Shown piece by piece: positions 7,684 to 16,063 of a stretch of DNA of 22,624 nucleotides. Each line of letters starts with the position of its first letter. Positions within the stretch are counted from its first letter, which is position 1. The notes below the pieces were generated by a model. It saw nothing but the letters and a program-made list of their open reading frames with translations, had not been told where the DNA came from and made no database searches. The stretch is from Clostridiales bacterium (GTDB taxonomy: Bacteria > Bacillota > Clostridia > Oscillospirales > CAG-382): contig SFLA01000024.1 in NCBI GenBank assembly GCA_004553575.1, forward strand, positions 1 to 22,624, in the 5' to 3' direction. The translations under genes were made by a program, and so were the position numbers.

Positions 7684-10314
7684 ATGGAACCGCTTTCACT
7701 TAACGAGTTGAGGGAGAGATACCTCAGCTTTTTCGAATCAAAAGGTCATCTTCGTCTGCCGTCCTTCCCGCTTGTTCCGCAGGGCGACGGGTCTCTGCTG
7801 CTCATTAACGCCGGAATGGCGCCGCTCAAGCCGTATTTTACAGGCGAGAGGGTGCCGCCGCGCAAGCGTGTGACCACATGCCAGAAGTGCGTCCGCACTC
7901 TGGATATCGACAACGTGGGCAAGACCGCCCGACACGGTACGTTTTTCGAAATGCTCGGAAATTTCTCGTTCGGAGATTATTTCAAGCAGCAGGCTATTCC
8001 GTGGGCGTGGGAATTTCTTACCCAGGATCTCAAAATTCCCGCGGACAGGCTTTACCCGAGCGTTTACGTCGAGGACGACGAAGCCATAGAGGTTTGGGAA
8101 AAGACGGGAGTAAGCCGCGACAGAATTGTAAGGCTCGGCAAGGACGATAACTTCTGGGAGATAGGCGCCGGACCCTGCGGTCCCTGCTCCGAGATTTATT
8201 TTGACCGAGGCGAGCAGTTCGGCTGCGGTAAGCCCGACTGCGGACCGGGATGCGACTGCGACCGTTTCGTAGAGATATGGAATATCGTGTTCACTCAGTT
8301 TGACGGCGACGGAAAGGGCGGATACACCCGCCTTGCACACCCGAACATAGACACCGGAATGGGACTCGAGCGGCTCGCCTGCGTTATGCAGGGGGTGGGA
8401 AATCTGTTCGAGGTGGATACGATCCGTAACATTATAACCGAGATAAGCCGTATTTCCGGCACGGAGTACACGGGGTCGTCGTCCGACACGGACGTTTCGA
8501 TCCGCGTTATTACCGATCATATCCGCACCGCGACCTTCCTTGTCAGCGACGGCGTTATCCCCTCCAACGAGGGCAGAGGATATATTCTCCGCCGTGTCCT
8601 GCGCCGTGCAGCGCGCCACGGAAAACTGCTCGGTATCTCCGGACCTTTTCTCAGCGGTTTGTGCGATGCGGTCATACGCGAGAGCGGAAAGGCATATCCC
8701 GAGCTGGAGGAAAAACGCGATTATATTAAAAAGACCATTGAGATCGAGGAGGAGAGATTCCGTCAGACCCTCGATTCCGGTCTTGCGATACTAAGCAGGA
8801 TAATTGCGGATACCTCCGCAAGGGGCGGGAAGCTGCTGTCCGGAGAGGATCTGTTCCGCCTTTACGATACCTTCGGCTTCCCGGTAGATCTCACCCGCGA
8901 GATAGCGGCGGAAAAGGGTCTGGGCATCGACGAAAAGGCGTTCGGTGAGCTTATGATAGAACAGAAGCGCCGCGCACGCGAGGCTCGCGCCGCACTGGGA
9001 GACAACAGCTGGAACGAGGACGTTATGACCGCGATAGACCGCACCGTTCCGACACTTTTCACCGGCTACGAGTCCACTTCCGCCGATGCGGAGATAAAAT
9101 ATATCCTGTCCGACGGCGAGGCGGTAAACTTCCTGCCTTCCGGAAAGGCCGTGCTTGTGCTTGACCGCACCCCGTTCTATGCGGAAAGCGGAGGACAGGT
9201 CGGCGATACCGGAGTGATTTCGGTGGCGGGCGGCAGTTTTATAGTCGAGGACACCAAAAAAACGCACGAAAACCAATATCTGCATATAGGGCATATTGCC
9301 GACGGAGTTATAAGGCTCGGTCCCTGTCATGCCGAGGTTGACGCCGCGCGCCGCAGTTCTATAGCCCGTAACCATTCGTCGGTGCATCTGCTTCAGGCGG
9401 CACTGCGCAGAGTGCTCGGCACTCATGTCGAGCAGGCAGGCTCGTACGTGGACGAGCACCGTGCGAGATTCGATTTCACCCATTTTGCTGCGATGACCTC
9501 CGACGAGCTGCGCGAGACCGAGCGGCTGGTTAACGAAGAGATACTTCGCGGTGATGCTGTAGTTACCGAGCTGAAGTCGCTTGCCGAAGCCAAAAAAGAC
9601 GGAGCGATGGCGCTGTTCGGCGAAAAATACGGCGATGTCGTACGCGAAGTCATGATGGGCGATTTTTCGGCGGAGCTTTGCGGAGGAACCCATGTTGACA
9701 ACACCGCGAAGGTCGGTATGTTCAAAATCGTTTCCGAGGGCGGTGTCGCGGCCGGCGTCAGACGTATCGAAGCGATAACCGGCATGAACACCCTGGCTTC
9801 CTATTACGACAAAGAAGCGGTTATAGATACAGTCAGAGCATCGCTTAAGGCAAACAGCGTATCCGATCTGCCCGAAAAGGCAGAGGCCGTACAGGCAGAA
9901 ATAAAGGCGCTCGGCCGTGAGCTGGGCAAGGCGCAGCTTGCAATAGTGAATTCAACCGTAAAGGCTGCCGAAAAACAGGATATTTCCGGCGTGCTGCTTA
10001 CTGTATGCAGCTTCGAAGATATACCCTCAGACATACTCCGCACCGCATCTGACGGGCTGGTAGGCTCCGCAGCGAATAACGTGTGCGTGTTTTCGACAGT
10101 AACCGGCGGAAGGCTTTCCTTTGCCGCTTCTGCAGGCAAGGAGGCTGTTGCCCGCGGAGCTCATGCGGGAATGCTGCTTAAAAAGCTTTCGGCGATAGTC
10201 GGCGGAGGCGGAGGCGGAAGACCCGACAGCGCAACCAGCGGAGGTAAGGATCTTACCAGGCTCGGAGAAGCGCTTGATGCCGCGGCGGGTATACTTGCCG
10301 AAATGATAAAGTAG
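7684..10314 (+). CDS. alaS: Alanine--tRNA ligase
   Basis: The 876-residue enzyme charges tRNA-Ala in the cytoplasm and has all usual modules. The class II catalytic domain comes first (motif 2 area with RHGTFFEMLGNFSFGDYFK; motif 3 with GMGLERLACVMQG). The editing domain follows, with HSSVH at residues 564-568 and CGGTH at 666-670, the four zinc-binding positions that clear mis-charged Ser and Gly. The C-terminal C-Ala domain ends with the glycine-rich GGGGGGRPD and SGGKD segment. Length matches bacterial AlaRS. AAGGAAT lies before ATG 7684. No T-box-like leader is visible; it depends on the upstream lipoprotein promoter as far as the sequence shows. The HIT gene follows after 15 nt. Confidence 0.98.
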   Translation: MEPLSLNELRERYLSFFESKGHLRLPSFPLVPQGDGSLLLINAGMAPLKPYFTGERVPPRKRVTTCQKCVRTLDIDNVGKTARHGTFFEMLGNFSFGDYFKQQAIPWAWEFLTQDLKIPADRLYPSVYVEDDEAIEVWEKTGVSRDRIVRLGKDDNFWEIGAGPCGPCSEIYFDRGEQFGCGKPDCGPGCDCDRFVEIWNIVFTQFDGDGKGGYTRLAHPNIDTGMGLERLACVMQGVGNLFEVDTIRNIITEISRISGTEYTGSSSDTDVSIRVITDHIRTATFLVSDGVIPSNEGRGYILRRVLRRAARHGKLLGISGPFLSGLCDAVIRESGKAYPELEEKRDYIKKTIEIEEERFRQTLDSGLAILSRIIADTSARGGKLLSGEDLFRLYDTFGFPVDLTREIAAEKGLGIDEKAFGELMIEQKRRAREARAALGDNSWNEDVMTAIDRTVPTLFTGYESTSADAEIKYILSDGEAVNFLPSGKAVLVLDRTPFYAESGGQVGDTGVISVAGGSFIVEDTKKTHENQYLHIGHIADGVIRLGPCHAEVDAARRSSIARNHSSVHLLQAALRRVLGTHVEQAGSYVDEHRARFDFTHFAAMTSDELRETERLVNEEILRGDAVVTELKSLAEAKKDGAMALFGEKYGDVVREVMMGDFSAELCGGTHVDNTAKVGMFKIVSEGGVAAGVRRIEAITGMNTLASYYDKEAVIDTVRASLKANSVSDLPEKAEAVQAEIKALGRELGKAQLAIVNSTVKAAEKQDISGVLLTVCSFEDIPSDILRTASDGLVGSAANNVCVFSTVTGGRLSFAASAGKEAVARGAHAGMLLKKLSAIVGGGGGGRPDSATSGGKDLTRLGEALDAAAGILAEMIK

Positions 10315-10329
10315 AGGAGAGATACATAA

Positions 10330-10668
10330 ATGGACTGCATTTTTTGCGGTATTGTTTCCGGCTCGATACCTTCTTCAAAGGTGTACGAGGACGAGCTTTG
10401 CGTCGCCTTCCGCGATCTCAACCCGCAGGCTCCTGTGCACGTGCTCGTCGTTCCGAAGAAGCATATAGCTTCGCTCGACGAGGTGAGCGCCGAAAACGCC
10501 GCGGATATAGCCGCAATACTGACTGCCATACCCGGAATCGCGTCTTCGCTCGGAGTAGCCGGGGGATACCGCGTGATTACAAATATCGGCGAAAACGGAG
10601 GTCAGACCGTTAAGCATCTGCATTTTCATATTCTCGGCGGGGTAAAGCTGTCCGAAAGACTTAACTGA
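10330..10668 (+). CDS. HIT-family nucleotide hydrolase (HINT type)
   Basis: The 112-residue protein has the histidine-triad motif HLHFH (His96, His98, His100) followed by ILGG, the standard C-terminal signature of HINT purine-nucleoside phosphoramidases. It begins DCIFCGIVSGSIPSSKVYED, and Cys3 and Cys6 are two of the residues that bind zinc in some members. Characterised relatives hydrolyse AMP-lysine and similar AMP-amides, including aminoacyl-adenylates released by tRNA synthetases. That fits its place directly after alaS, though the functional link is inference. It lies 15 nt after alaS, with GAGGAGAG at its start, and 18 nt before the phosphoribosyltransferase gene. Confidence 0.95.
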   Translation: MDCIFCGIVSGSIPSSKVYEDELCVAFRDLNPQAPVHVLVVPKKHIASLDEVSAENAADIAAILTAIPGIASSLGVAGGYRVITNIGENGGQTVKHLHFHILGGVKLSERLN

Positions 10669-10686
10669 CGGAAAGAGGTAACGAAA

Positions 10687-11253
10687 ATGAAAATAAATCC
10701 CGAAACCTATCATTCTTATCCGCTCGATGTGGCGGGGCTTCACCGCGATCTGCCGATATGCAAGGTCAACGACAGCCTGTATATAGCCGCCTTCGTTATT
10801 TTCGGCGACGTTGAGCTTACAGTAGCCTGTGCGTCCGAACTTATCAAAAAACTGCCGCCGCACGATATACTTATTACCGCCGAATCAAAGGGCATACCGC
10901 TTGTATACGAGATGGCGCGTCAGCTCGGTGACGGCAAGTATCTTATCGCCCGGAAGGGCGCAAAGCTCTATATGAAGGAGCCGCACTCGATAGAGGTGCA
11001 GTCGATAACCACCGCAAGAAAGCAGACCCTGTTTATCGACCGCAACGATGCCGATTCGATGCGCGGCAAGCGTGTCGTCATCGTCGATGACGTTATAAGC
11101 ACCGGCGAGAGCCTGTTTGCCGTCGAAAAGCTGGTCAAGGAGGCGGGCGGTATAGTTGCCGGCAAGATGGCAATACTCGCAGAGGGAGACGCCGTTTACA
11201 GAGAGGATATTATATACCTCAACCACATTCCGCTGTTCACCCCCGAAGCATAA
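10687..11253 (+). CDS. Purine-type phosphoribosyltransferase (Apt/PurR-like)
   Basis: The 188-residue protein is a type I phosphoribosyltransferase. The PRPP-binding loop VVIVDDVISTGES sits at residues 130-142, and the ITAESKGIPLVYEMA segment at ~63-77 matches the region seen in adenine and xanthine phosphoribosyltransferases and the PurR effector domain. No DNA-binding domain is attached, so it is more likely an enzyme of base salvage (base plus PRPP gives nucleotide) than a PurR repressor. The base used cannot be decided from motifs alone; adenine is the usual annotation. GAAAGAGG lies before the ATG. It follows the HIT gene by 18 nt and precedes comEC by 40 nt. Confidence 0.82.
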   Translation: MKINPETYHSYPLDVAGLHRDLPICKVNDSLYIAAFVIFGDVELTVACASELIKKLPPHDILITAESKGIPLVYEMARQLGDGKYLIARKGAKLYMKEPHSIEVQSITTARKQTLFIDRNDADSMRGKRVVIVDDVISTGESLFAVEKLVKEAGGIVAGKMAILAEGDAVYREDIIYLNHIPLFTPEA

Positions 11254-11293
11254 CCGATCTCGGTAAAATAACTGATTTCAGGTGATATGACAA

Positions 11294-13213
11294 ATGTTCC
11301 GGAACCGACCGCTTGCGTCCTGCGCCGCCGCATTTGCGTGCGGCGCGGTTCTTGCCGCCGTTTCCGGTACAGTCATTTCTGCGGTAATACTCGCTGTGTT
11401 GGGAGTGCTGTCCGTCGTTTTAGCTTCCGTCCGTACGATTCCGGGCCGCAGGACCGCAGTGCTGCTGATTGCAGCCGCTGCCGCAGGTATCTTAAGAACC
11501 GGTATATCCGTTCTCGTGTACGATTCGAATCACGTTCCCGCGCCCGATACGCAGATAATGTTCGTGGGTGACGTCAGAACCGTGGATTCTTACGGCTTTA
11601 CCGCCGTTACCGTAAGCGCCGGCGGTACCGCCTGCGGCGAAGGCGATACTGTAAGAGTGTATTGCGACGGTGACATCGCGGTGTCTGCGGGGGACAGAGT
11701 GACCTGCGCTTTGAGGCTGTATGATCCGGACATGCGCGATCTTGCCGACGGTCTTTCCTACACTGCCTCCGGCACGGTCGTGTCAGTCGAGAATCAGGCG
11801 TGCGCGGGTGTGCTGACGAGAATACGTGCCGCGCTTGCGAGACGTATCGATACATACCTTTCGGGTGATTCGGCTGCAATATCGAAAGCCGTTCTGCTCG
11901 GCGACAGAAGCTCGGTTTCGGGATCGCTGTATTCGGCGTTCAGAGCTTCAGGACTGGCACATACACTGGTTGTGTCCGGGCTGCATATGTCGTTGCTGCT
12001 TATGACTCTGTACGAGATACTCGGACGAACGGGTTTGAACAGGTTTTTGCGCAGCGGAACATGTATTGTTCTGGCGGCGTTCTTTTGCGCGTTTGTAGGC
12101 TTTACGGCTTCGGCGGTCCGCGCCGCGGTTATGTGTGCGTTCGTATTTGCCTCGGGCGCCGTATCGGTGAGAAGCGACAGCTTCACGGCGCTGTTCGTTG
12201 CACTGGCGCTGCTTATCACCGTTAACCCGTATTCGGTGTTTTCGGCGGGACTTCAGCTTTCGTTCCTCTGCTCGCTCGGAATCGTTGCCGTGTCGCCCGC
12301 GCTGTCGCGCGCAGTATCCGGAATAAAACGGCGCGGACTCAGACGGATGCTTAAGCATCTCTCTCCGTTGGCGATATCCGCTTCCGCCGCGTTGTTTTCG
12401 TTCCCTGCGGTGTTTTTTTCGTTCGGTGAGTTTTCGGTTGTATCGCCTTTAACAAATTTTGCAGTGCTGCCGGTGTTTTCTGCGGCGGTCATTATAGGCT
12501 ATACAGGGCTGCTGCTGCCGTTTGCGGGCAGACTGTCCGGCTTTCTGTTCGGCTTGATTGCGGATTTTGCAGGGCTTATCGATTCGTCTGGGATAGCTTC
12601 GCTTTCGACGGCAATGCCCGGAATGGCGGCGGCTGCAGCGTTGTCGGCGGTATCGGTGCTTGTGATTATTTCGGTGAGGACACGGAAAAGACCTTTCGCT
12701 GCGCTGGTTTGTGCCGCGGCGTTCGTTCTTACGGTTGCCGGATCGGCGGTTGCTTTTTCCGCTAACGAGAGGCAGAAGGTATTTGCAGAATGCATTTCCG
12801 GTTCCGGCTGTGAGCTTCTTACCGTAACCCACGACGGTCAGTGTCTGGCAGCGGATTTGGGAGGCGAATATATTAATTCGGATGCGATATATAAAACGGG
12901 TCATACCTCGGTTGACGCCTATGTTATAACCGTATGCGACGAAGCCGCCCTTGAGAAGCTTTGCACCGTGCTCGGGCAGTTCCGGGTCGTAACGGTATAC
13001 ATTTGCACCGACAGATGCGATCCGTATTCGTTTACACGCGCAAGCGCCGTTTCTGTTGAAGCGGGCGCGGAAGTTGTGGATTTTTCGGGCACCGCGACCG
13101 TGTTTATCGGCGATGCCGCCGTATTTGTCGGCGAATATACCGCGGTCGAATACCGCGGCGACGAGTATATACCGGGCGGAAGCGGGAGCGCCGTCCTTGA
13201 CGGAAAGGAGTAA
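11294..13213 (+). CDS. comEC: ComEC/Rec2-family DNA-uptake channel protein, lacking a recognisable nuclease active site
   Basis: The 639-residue membrane protein has the ComEC order. Two N-terminal helices (residues ~8-47) and a third hydrophobic stretch (~54-70) are followed by an OB-like extracytoplasmic region (~85-170), then the polytopic Competence domain (~190-490). The domain's hallmark SGLAHTLVVSGLHMS lies at 219-233 and GFTASAVRAAVM follows. ComEC forms the inner-membrane channel for single-stranded DNA during natural transformation. Many members end in a metallo-beta-lactamase domain with HxHxDH. The last ~150 residues here keep some of its strand pattern (LLTVTHDGQCLAADLGG) but contain no such motif. 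AGGTGA before ATG 11294 decides the start. holA begins 6 nt after the stop. No other competence gene is in the window, so the role is inferred from the family. Confidence 0.88.
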   Translation: MFRNRPLASCAAAFACGAVLAAVSGTVISAVILAVLGVLSVVLASVRTIPGRRTAVLLIAAAAAGILRTGISVLVYDSNHVPAPDTQIMFVGDVRTVDSYGFTAVTVSAGGTACGEGDTVRVYCDGDIAVSAGDRVTCALRLYDPDMRDLADGLSYTASGTVVSVENQACAGVLTRIRAALARRIDTYLSGDSAAISKAVLLGDRSSVSGSLYSAFRASGLAHTLVVSGLHMSLLLMTLYEILGRTGLNRFLRSGTCIVLAAFFCAFVGFTASAVRAAVMCAFVFASGAVSVRSDSFTALFVALALLITVNPYSVFSAGLQLSFLCSLGIVAVSPALSRAVSGIKRRGLRRMLKHLSPLAISASAALFSFPAVFFSFGEFSVVSPLTNFAVLPVFSAAVIIGYTGLLLPFAGRLSGFLFGLIADFAGLIDSSGIASLSTAMPGMAAAAALSAVSVLVIISVRTRKRPFAALVCAAAFVLTVAGSAVAFSANERQKVFAECISGSGCELLTVTHDGQCLAADLGGEYINSDAIYKTGHTSVDAYVITVCDEAALEKLCTVLGQFRVVTVYICTDRCDPYSFTRASAVSVEAGAEVVDFSGTATVFIGDAAVFVGEYTAVEYRGDEYIPGGSGSAVLDGKE

Positions 13214-13219
13214 TGCCGT

Positions 13220-14257
13220 ATGACTTCCGACGAGCTGAGAAAACGGATAAAAGACGGTAAGCCGGAGGGGGCGTGGCTTTTCTACGGCGAGGAGGACTAT
13301 ACAAAAAACGCATGTGCGACTATGCTTCGTAAAACGGTACTGTCCGCTCCGATGCCGGAGTTCAATTATTCCGTTTACGACGGCGCACGTCTCGATATCG
13401 ATACGCTTGCCGGGGACGTAAACGCCCTGCCGTATATGGCGGACCGCAGAATGATCGAGATAAAAGATTTTTCTGTCGCATCACTTACGGCTGCGGCATC
13501 GGAATCGCTTGCATCCGTGCTGGCTGATCTTCCGGACTACCTTATATTGCTTTTCTGCAACAAGTCCGGTGAGGAAGAGGACAAGGCTATTGATAAAGCC
13601 GAGAAAAAGACTTTTTTGCAGGCGGTATCCGAATACGGAAACGCCGTTAAATTCGAGTCCGAAACCGGTGCCAGACTGTTCGGCTGGATGAGCCGCCACT
13701 TTCAGGCGGGAGGAACGCCGGCTGACAGAAGCGTTCTTGAGACAATGGTGTCGGTATGCGGAAGCGATATGTATATTCTTTCGGGCGAGATAGATAAGCT
13801 CTGCGCTTACTGCGGAACCCGTCCGGCGACCTCTGCCGATGTTGCGAAGGTCTGCTGTGCGAATCAGAACTATAAGGTATTTGACCTGACTCGTGCGCTT
13901 ATAGAGGGCAACATAAAAAAAGCGGGCTCCGTATACGCAAATCTGGTGTTCAATCGTGCGGAACCTTCAATGATACTCGGCGCTATTGCCAAGAGCTTTT
14001 CGGATATGCTTGCGACGGCGGAGGGAGTTCGTGCGGGAAAGACCTTCAAGCAGATAGCGGCAGACCTTAAAACATATGATTTTCTTATACGCCGTTACGC
14101 TTCGGCCGCTTCTTCGCGCGACCCTTTATTTCTGCAGAATGCGGTAAGAGTCTGCGCTTCGGCGGACAGAAGACTAAAGAGCTTCCGCGGCGACCCGTAC
14201 ACGGTTCTTGAGACTGCGATATATAGGATAGGAGCCTGCAATGCCGGAAAAGCTTAG
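13220..14257 (+). CDS. holA: DNA polymerase III subunit delta
   Basis: The 345-residue protein matches HolA, the clamp-loader subunit that opens the beta sliding clamp. Recognisable parts are the N-terminal GAWLFYGEEDYTKN (delta proteins usually begin with a short PxYLFxGEExxL-like strand), an AAA-like domain with LPYMADRRMIEI at residues ~70-85, and the C-terminal helical collar ending in LETAIYRIGA. Length is typical. AAAGGAG lies 9 nt before the ATG. The comEC-holA order is common in Bacillota. Its 3' end overlaps rnmV by 17 nt, so the two are translationally linked. Confidence 0.9.
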   Translation: MTSDELRKRIKDGKPEGAWLFYGEEDYTKNACATMLRKTVLSAPMPEFNYSVYDGARLDIDTLAGDVNALPYMADRRMIEIKDFSVASLTAAASESLASVLADLPDYLILLFCNKSGEEEDKAIDKAEKKTFLQAVSEYGNAVKFESETGARLFGWMSRHFQAGGTPADRSVLETMVSVCGSDMYILSGEIDKLCAYCGTRPATSADVAKVCCANQNYKVFDLTRALIEGNIKKAGSVYANLVFNRAEPSMILGAIAKSFSDMLATAEGVRAGKTFKQIAADLKTYDFLIRRYASAASSRDPLFLQNAVRVCASADRRLKSFRGDPYTVLETAIYRIGACNAGKA

Positions 14258-14819
14258 ATTAAAAATACCCGTTGCAGTCGAGGGCAAATACGATAAGTTG
14301 CGGCTGTCGTCCGTAGCCGAAGGATTTATTATAGAGCTCGGCGGATTCGCAGTATTCAATGACAGCCAGAAAATATCGCTGTTGCGACGGATATGCTCGG
14401 CGGGTAAGCTGATAATACTAACCGACAGCGATTCTGCCGGAAGATTTATACGTGCAAAGCTGAAGGGCTATCTTCCGGGAGCGGATCTGATTAATTTATA
14501 CATTCCGCAGGTCAGCGGAACCGAAAAAAGGAAGCGTACTCCTTCAAAAGACGGGCTGTTGGGGGTCGAGGGCATGGAATACGACGTGCTGCGCAGCCTG
14601 CTTATGCCTTATTGCGGCGAATCGCCTGTTTCCGCAGGACTCACCAAACGCGATTTTTACGAGGACGGGTTTTCGGGGGGCGTCAACAGCTCGCAGAGGC
14701 GAGCCGCGCTTGCGAAAAAGCTCGGCCTTCCGGAGGGACTTACCGCAAACGCTCTTCTTGAAGCGGTGAATCTCGTATGCACCCGCGAAGGATACCGGGA
14801 AGCGAGGGATTCAATATGA
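14241..14819 (+). CDS. rnmV: Ribonuclease M5-like Toprim protein
   Basis: The 192-residue protein is a compact Toprim protein. It has the catalytic Glu14 in VAVEGKYDK, the DxD pair Asp62/Asp64 in LTDSDSAGRFI, and a C-terminal helical region of the RNase M5 tail type (DUF4093-like, ~125-190). RNase M5 removes the flanks of the 5S rRNA precursor together with protein L18. Length matches the Bacillus enzyme. It starts inside holA (17-nt overlap, GGAG before the ATG) and its TGA overlaps the ATG of mtaB. In Bacillus the neighbour is ksgA; here it is not. Some Toprim proteins of this form are uncharacterised, so M5 activity is likely but not certain. Confidence 0.82.
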   Translation: MPEKLRLKIPVAVEGKYDKLRLSSVAEGFIIELGGFAVFNDSQKISLLRRICSAGKLIILTDSDSAGRFIRAKLKGYLPGADLINLYIPQVSGTEKRKRTPSKDGLLGVEGMEYDVLRSLLMPYCGESPVSAGLTKRDFYEDGFSGGVNSSQRRAALAKKLGLPEGLTANALLEAVNLVCTREGYREARDSI

Positions 14820-16063
14820 AAAAAGTCGGGTTTATTACGCTCGGATGCAGGGTTAACCAATATGAGTCAAATGCACTCGCCGAAGCCTTCCGGCGCGCGG
14901 GTTGGGAGATAGGCGGGCAGGACGACGACTGCGACCTGTATGTTGTCAACACCTGCGCAGTCACCGCCGAGAGCGAGCGGAAGAGCCGTCAGATGATACG
15001 CAGGGCAGCAGCGCTTGCACCGGTTGCCGTTGTCGGGTGTGCGTCACAGCTCGACCCGGAACGGATAAAAGCCATTCCGGGGGTCGTATTTGTCGGCGGT
15101 TGCCGTGACAAGGATGCCGTGCTTTCACCGGAGCGTTTTGCGGGTTTTGATATGTCCTCCTGTTCCTACGGAAGCCTTAAGGTGGACGGGAGCGAAGATC
15201 TTTTTTCATCCTGCCGGGCGTTCGTTAAAATTGAGGACGGCTGTCCCAACGCCTGCTCATACTGTATAATCCCTACGGTCAGAGGCCCGGCAAGATCTCG
15301 CGATATTGTTGACATAATATCGGAATGCGAGCGGCTTACCGCAGCCGGCTATTCCGAGCTTGTTTTAACCGGAATCGAGGTGTCTGCGTACGACCGTGCT
15401 CCGCTGTCGGAGCTTGTTTCGCGGGTATCGCAGGTCAAGGGGATTCGGAGACTCCGGATCGGTTCGCTCACACCGACCGCAGTAACACCGGAACTTTTGA
15501 AATCGATGCGTGAGAGCGGGTCGTTCTGCCCGCACATCCATCTTTCTCTCCAGTCCGGCTGCTCGCGTATACTGGCGCTTATGAAGCGTAAGTACAACCG
15601 GGAACAGGCGGACGAGCGTATGGCGATGATACGCGAATATCTGCCGGAGGCACAGATTTCCGCTGATATTATCTGCGGATTTCCTACCGAGACCGAACAG
15701 GAGTTTTATCAGACGGTTGATATGTGTGTTTCCGGAAGGTTCTTACATGTTCATTCCTTCCCGTATTCGCCGCGCCCCGGTACGCCCGCAGCCGCAATGG
15801 ACGGACAGGTCGACCCGGGGGAGAGAAAACGCAGAAACGATATACTTATAAATCGCGCATCGGAAGTGCGTGACGTTATACTGCGGCAGAAGATCGGAAA
15901 GACAGCCGAGATACTTATCGAGAAATGCGTATCAGGTATTTGTTCCGGCCATACGTCCGATTTTGCCGAATGCTCGTTCGCAGGGAATGGCAGAGCCGGC
16001 GATTACGTAACGGTTAACATAATCGGGCACAAAAACGGCATACTGAAAGGAGAAACGCTATGA
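14816..16063 (+). CDS. mtaB: tRNA t6A37 2-methylthiotransferase MtaB
   Basis: The 415-residue radical-SAM methylthiotransferase converts t6A37 to ms2t6A in tRNAs reading ANN codons. The N-terminal UPF0004 domain holds the three cluster cysteines Cys11 (TLGCRVNQYES), Cys47 (VNTCAVT) and Cys75 (VGCASQ). The radical-SAM motif CPNACSYC gives Cys143, Cys147 and Cys150, and a TRAM domain forms the end. TLGCRVNQYES and the domain order point to MtaB rather than MiaB or RimO. ATG 14816 overlaps the rnmV stop (ATGA). An in-frame ATG at 14777 would add 13 residues unlike the family. The following gene overlaps by four bases. Confidence 0.94.
   Translation: MKKVGFITLGCRVNQYESNALAEAFRRAGWEIGGQDDDCDLYVVNTCAVTAESERKSRQMIRRAAALAPVAVVGCASQLDPERIKAIPGVVFVGGCRDKDAVLSPERFAGFDMSSCSYGSLKVDGSEDLFSSCRAFVKIEDGCPNACSYCIIPTVRGPARSRDIVDIISECERLTAAGYSELVLTGIEVSAYDRAPLSELVSRVSQVKGIRRLRIGSLTPTAVTPELLKSMRESGSFCPHIHLSLQSGCSRILALMKRKYNREQADERMAMIREYLPEAQISADIICGFPTETEQEFYQTVDMCVSGRFLHVHSFPYSPRPGTPAAAMDGQVDPGERKRRNDILINRASEVRDVILRQKIGKTAEILIEKCVSGICSGHTSDFAECSFAGNGRAGDYVTVNIIGHKNGILKGETL

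Noticed and set aside
7738..8619. Long minus-strand frame opposite alaS, and a similar one at 8791-9693
   Set aside because: Both are fully contained in a conserved synthetase gene and show no family features or start signals.
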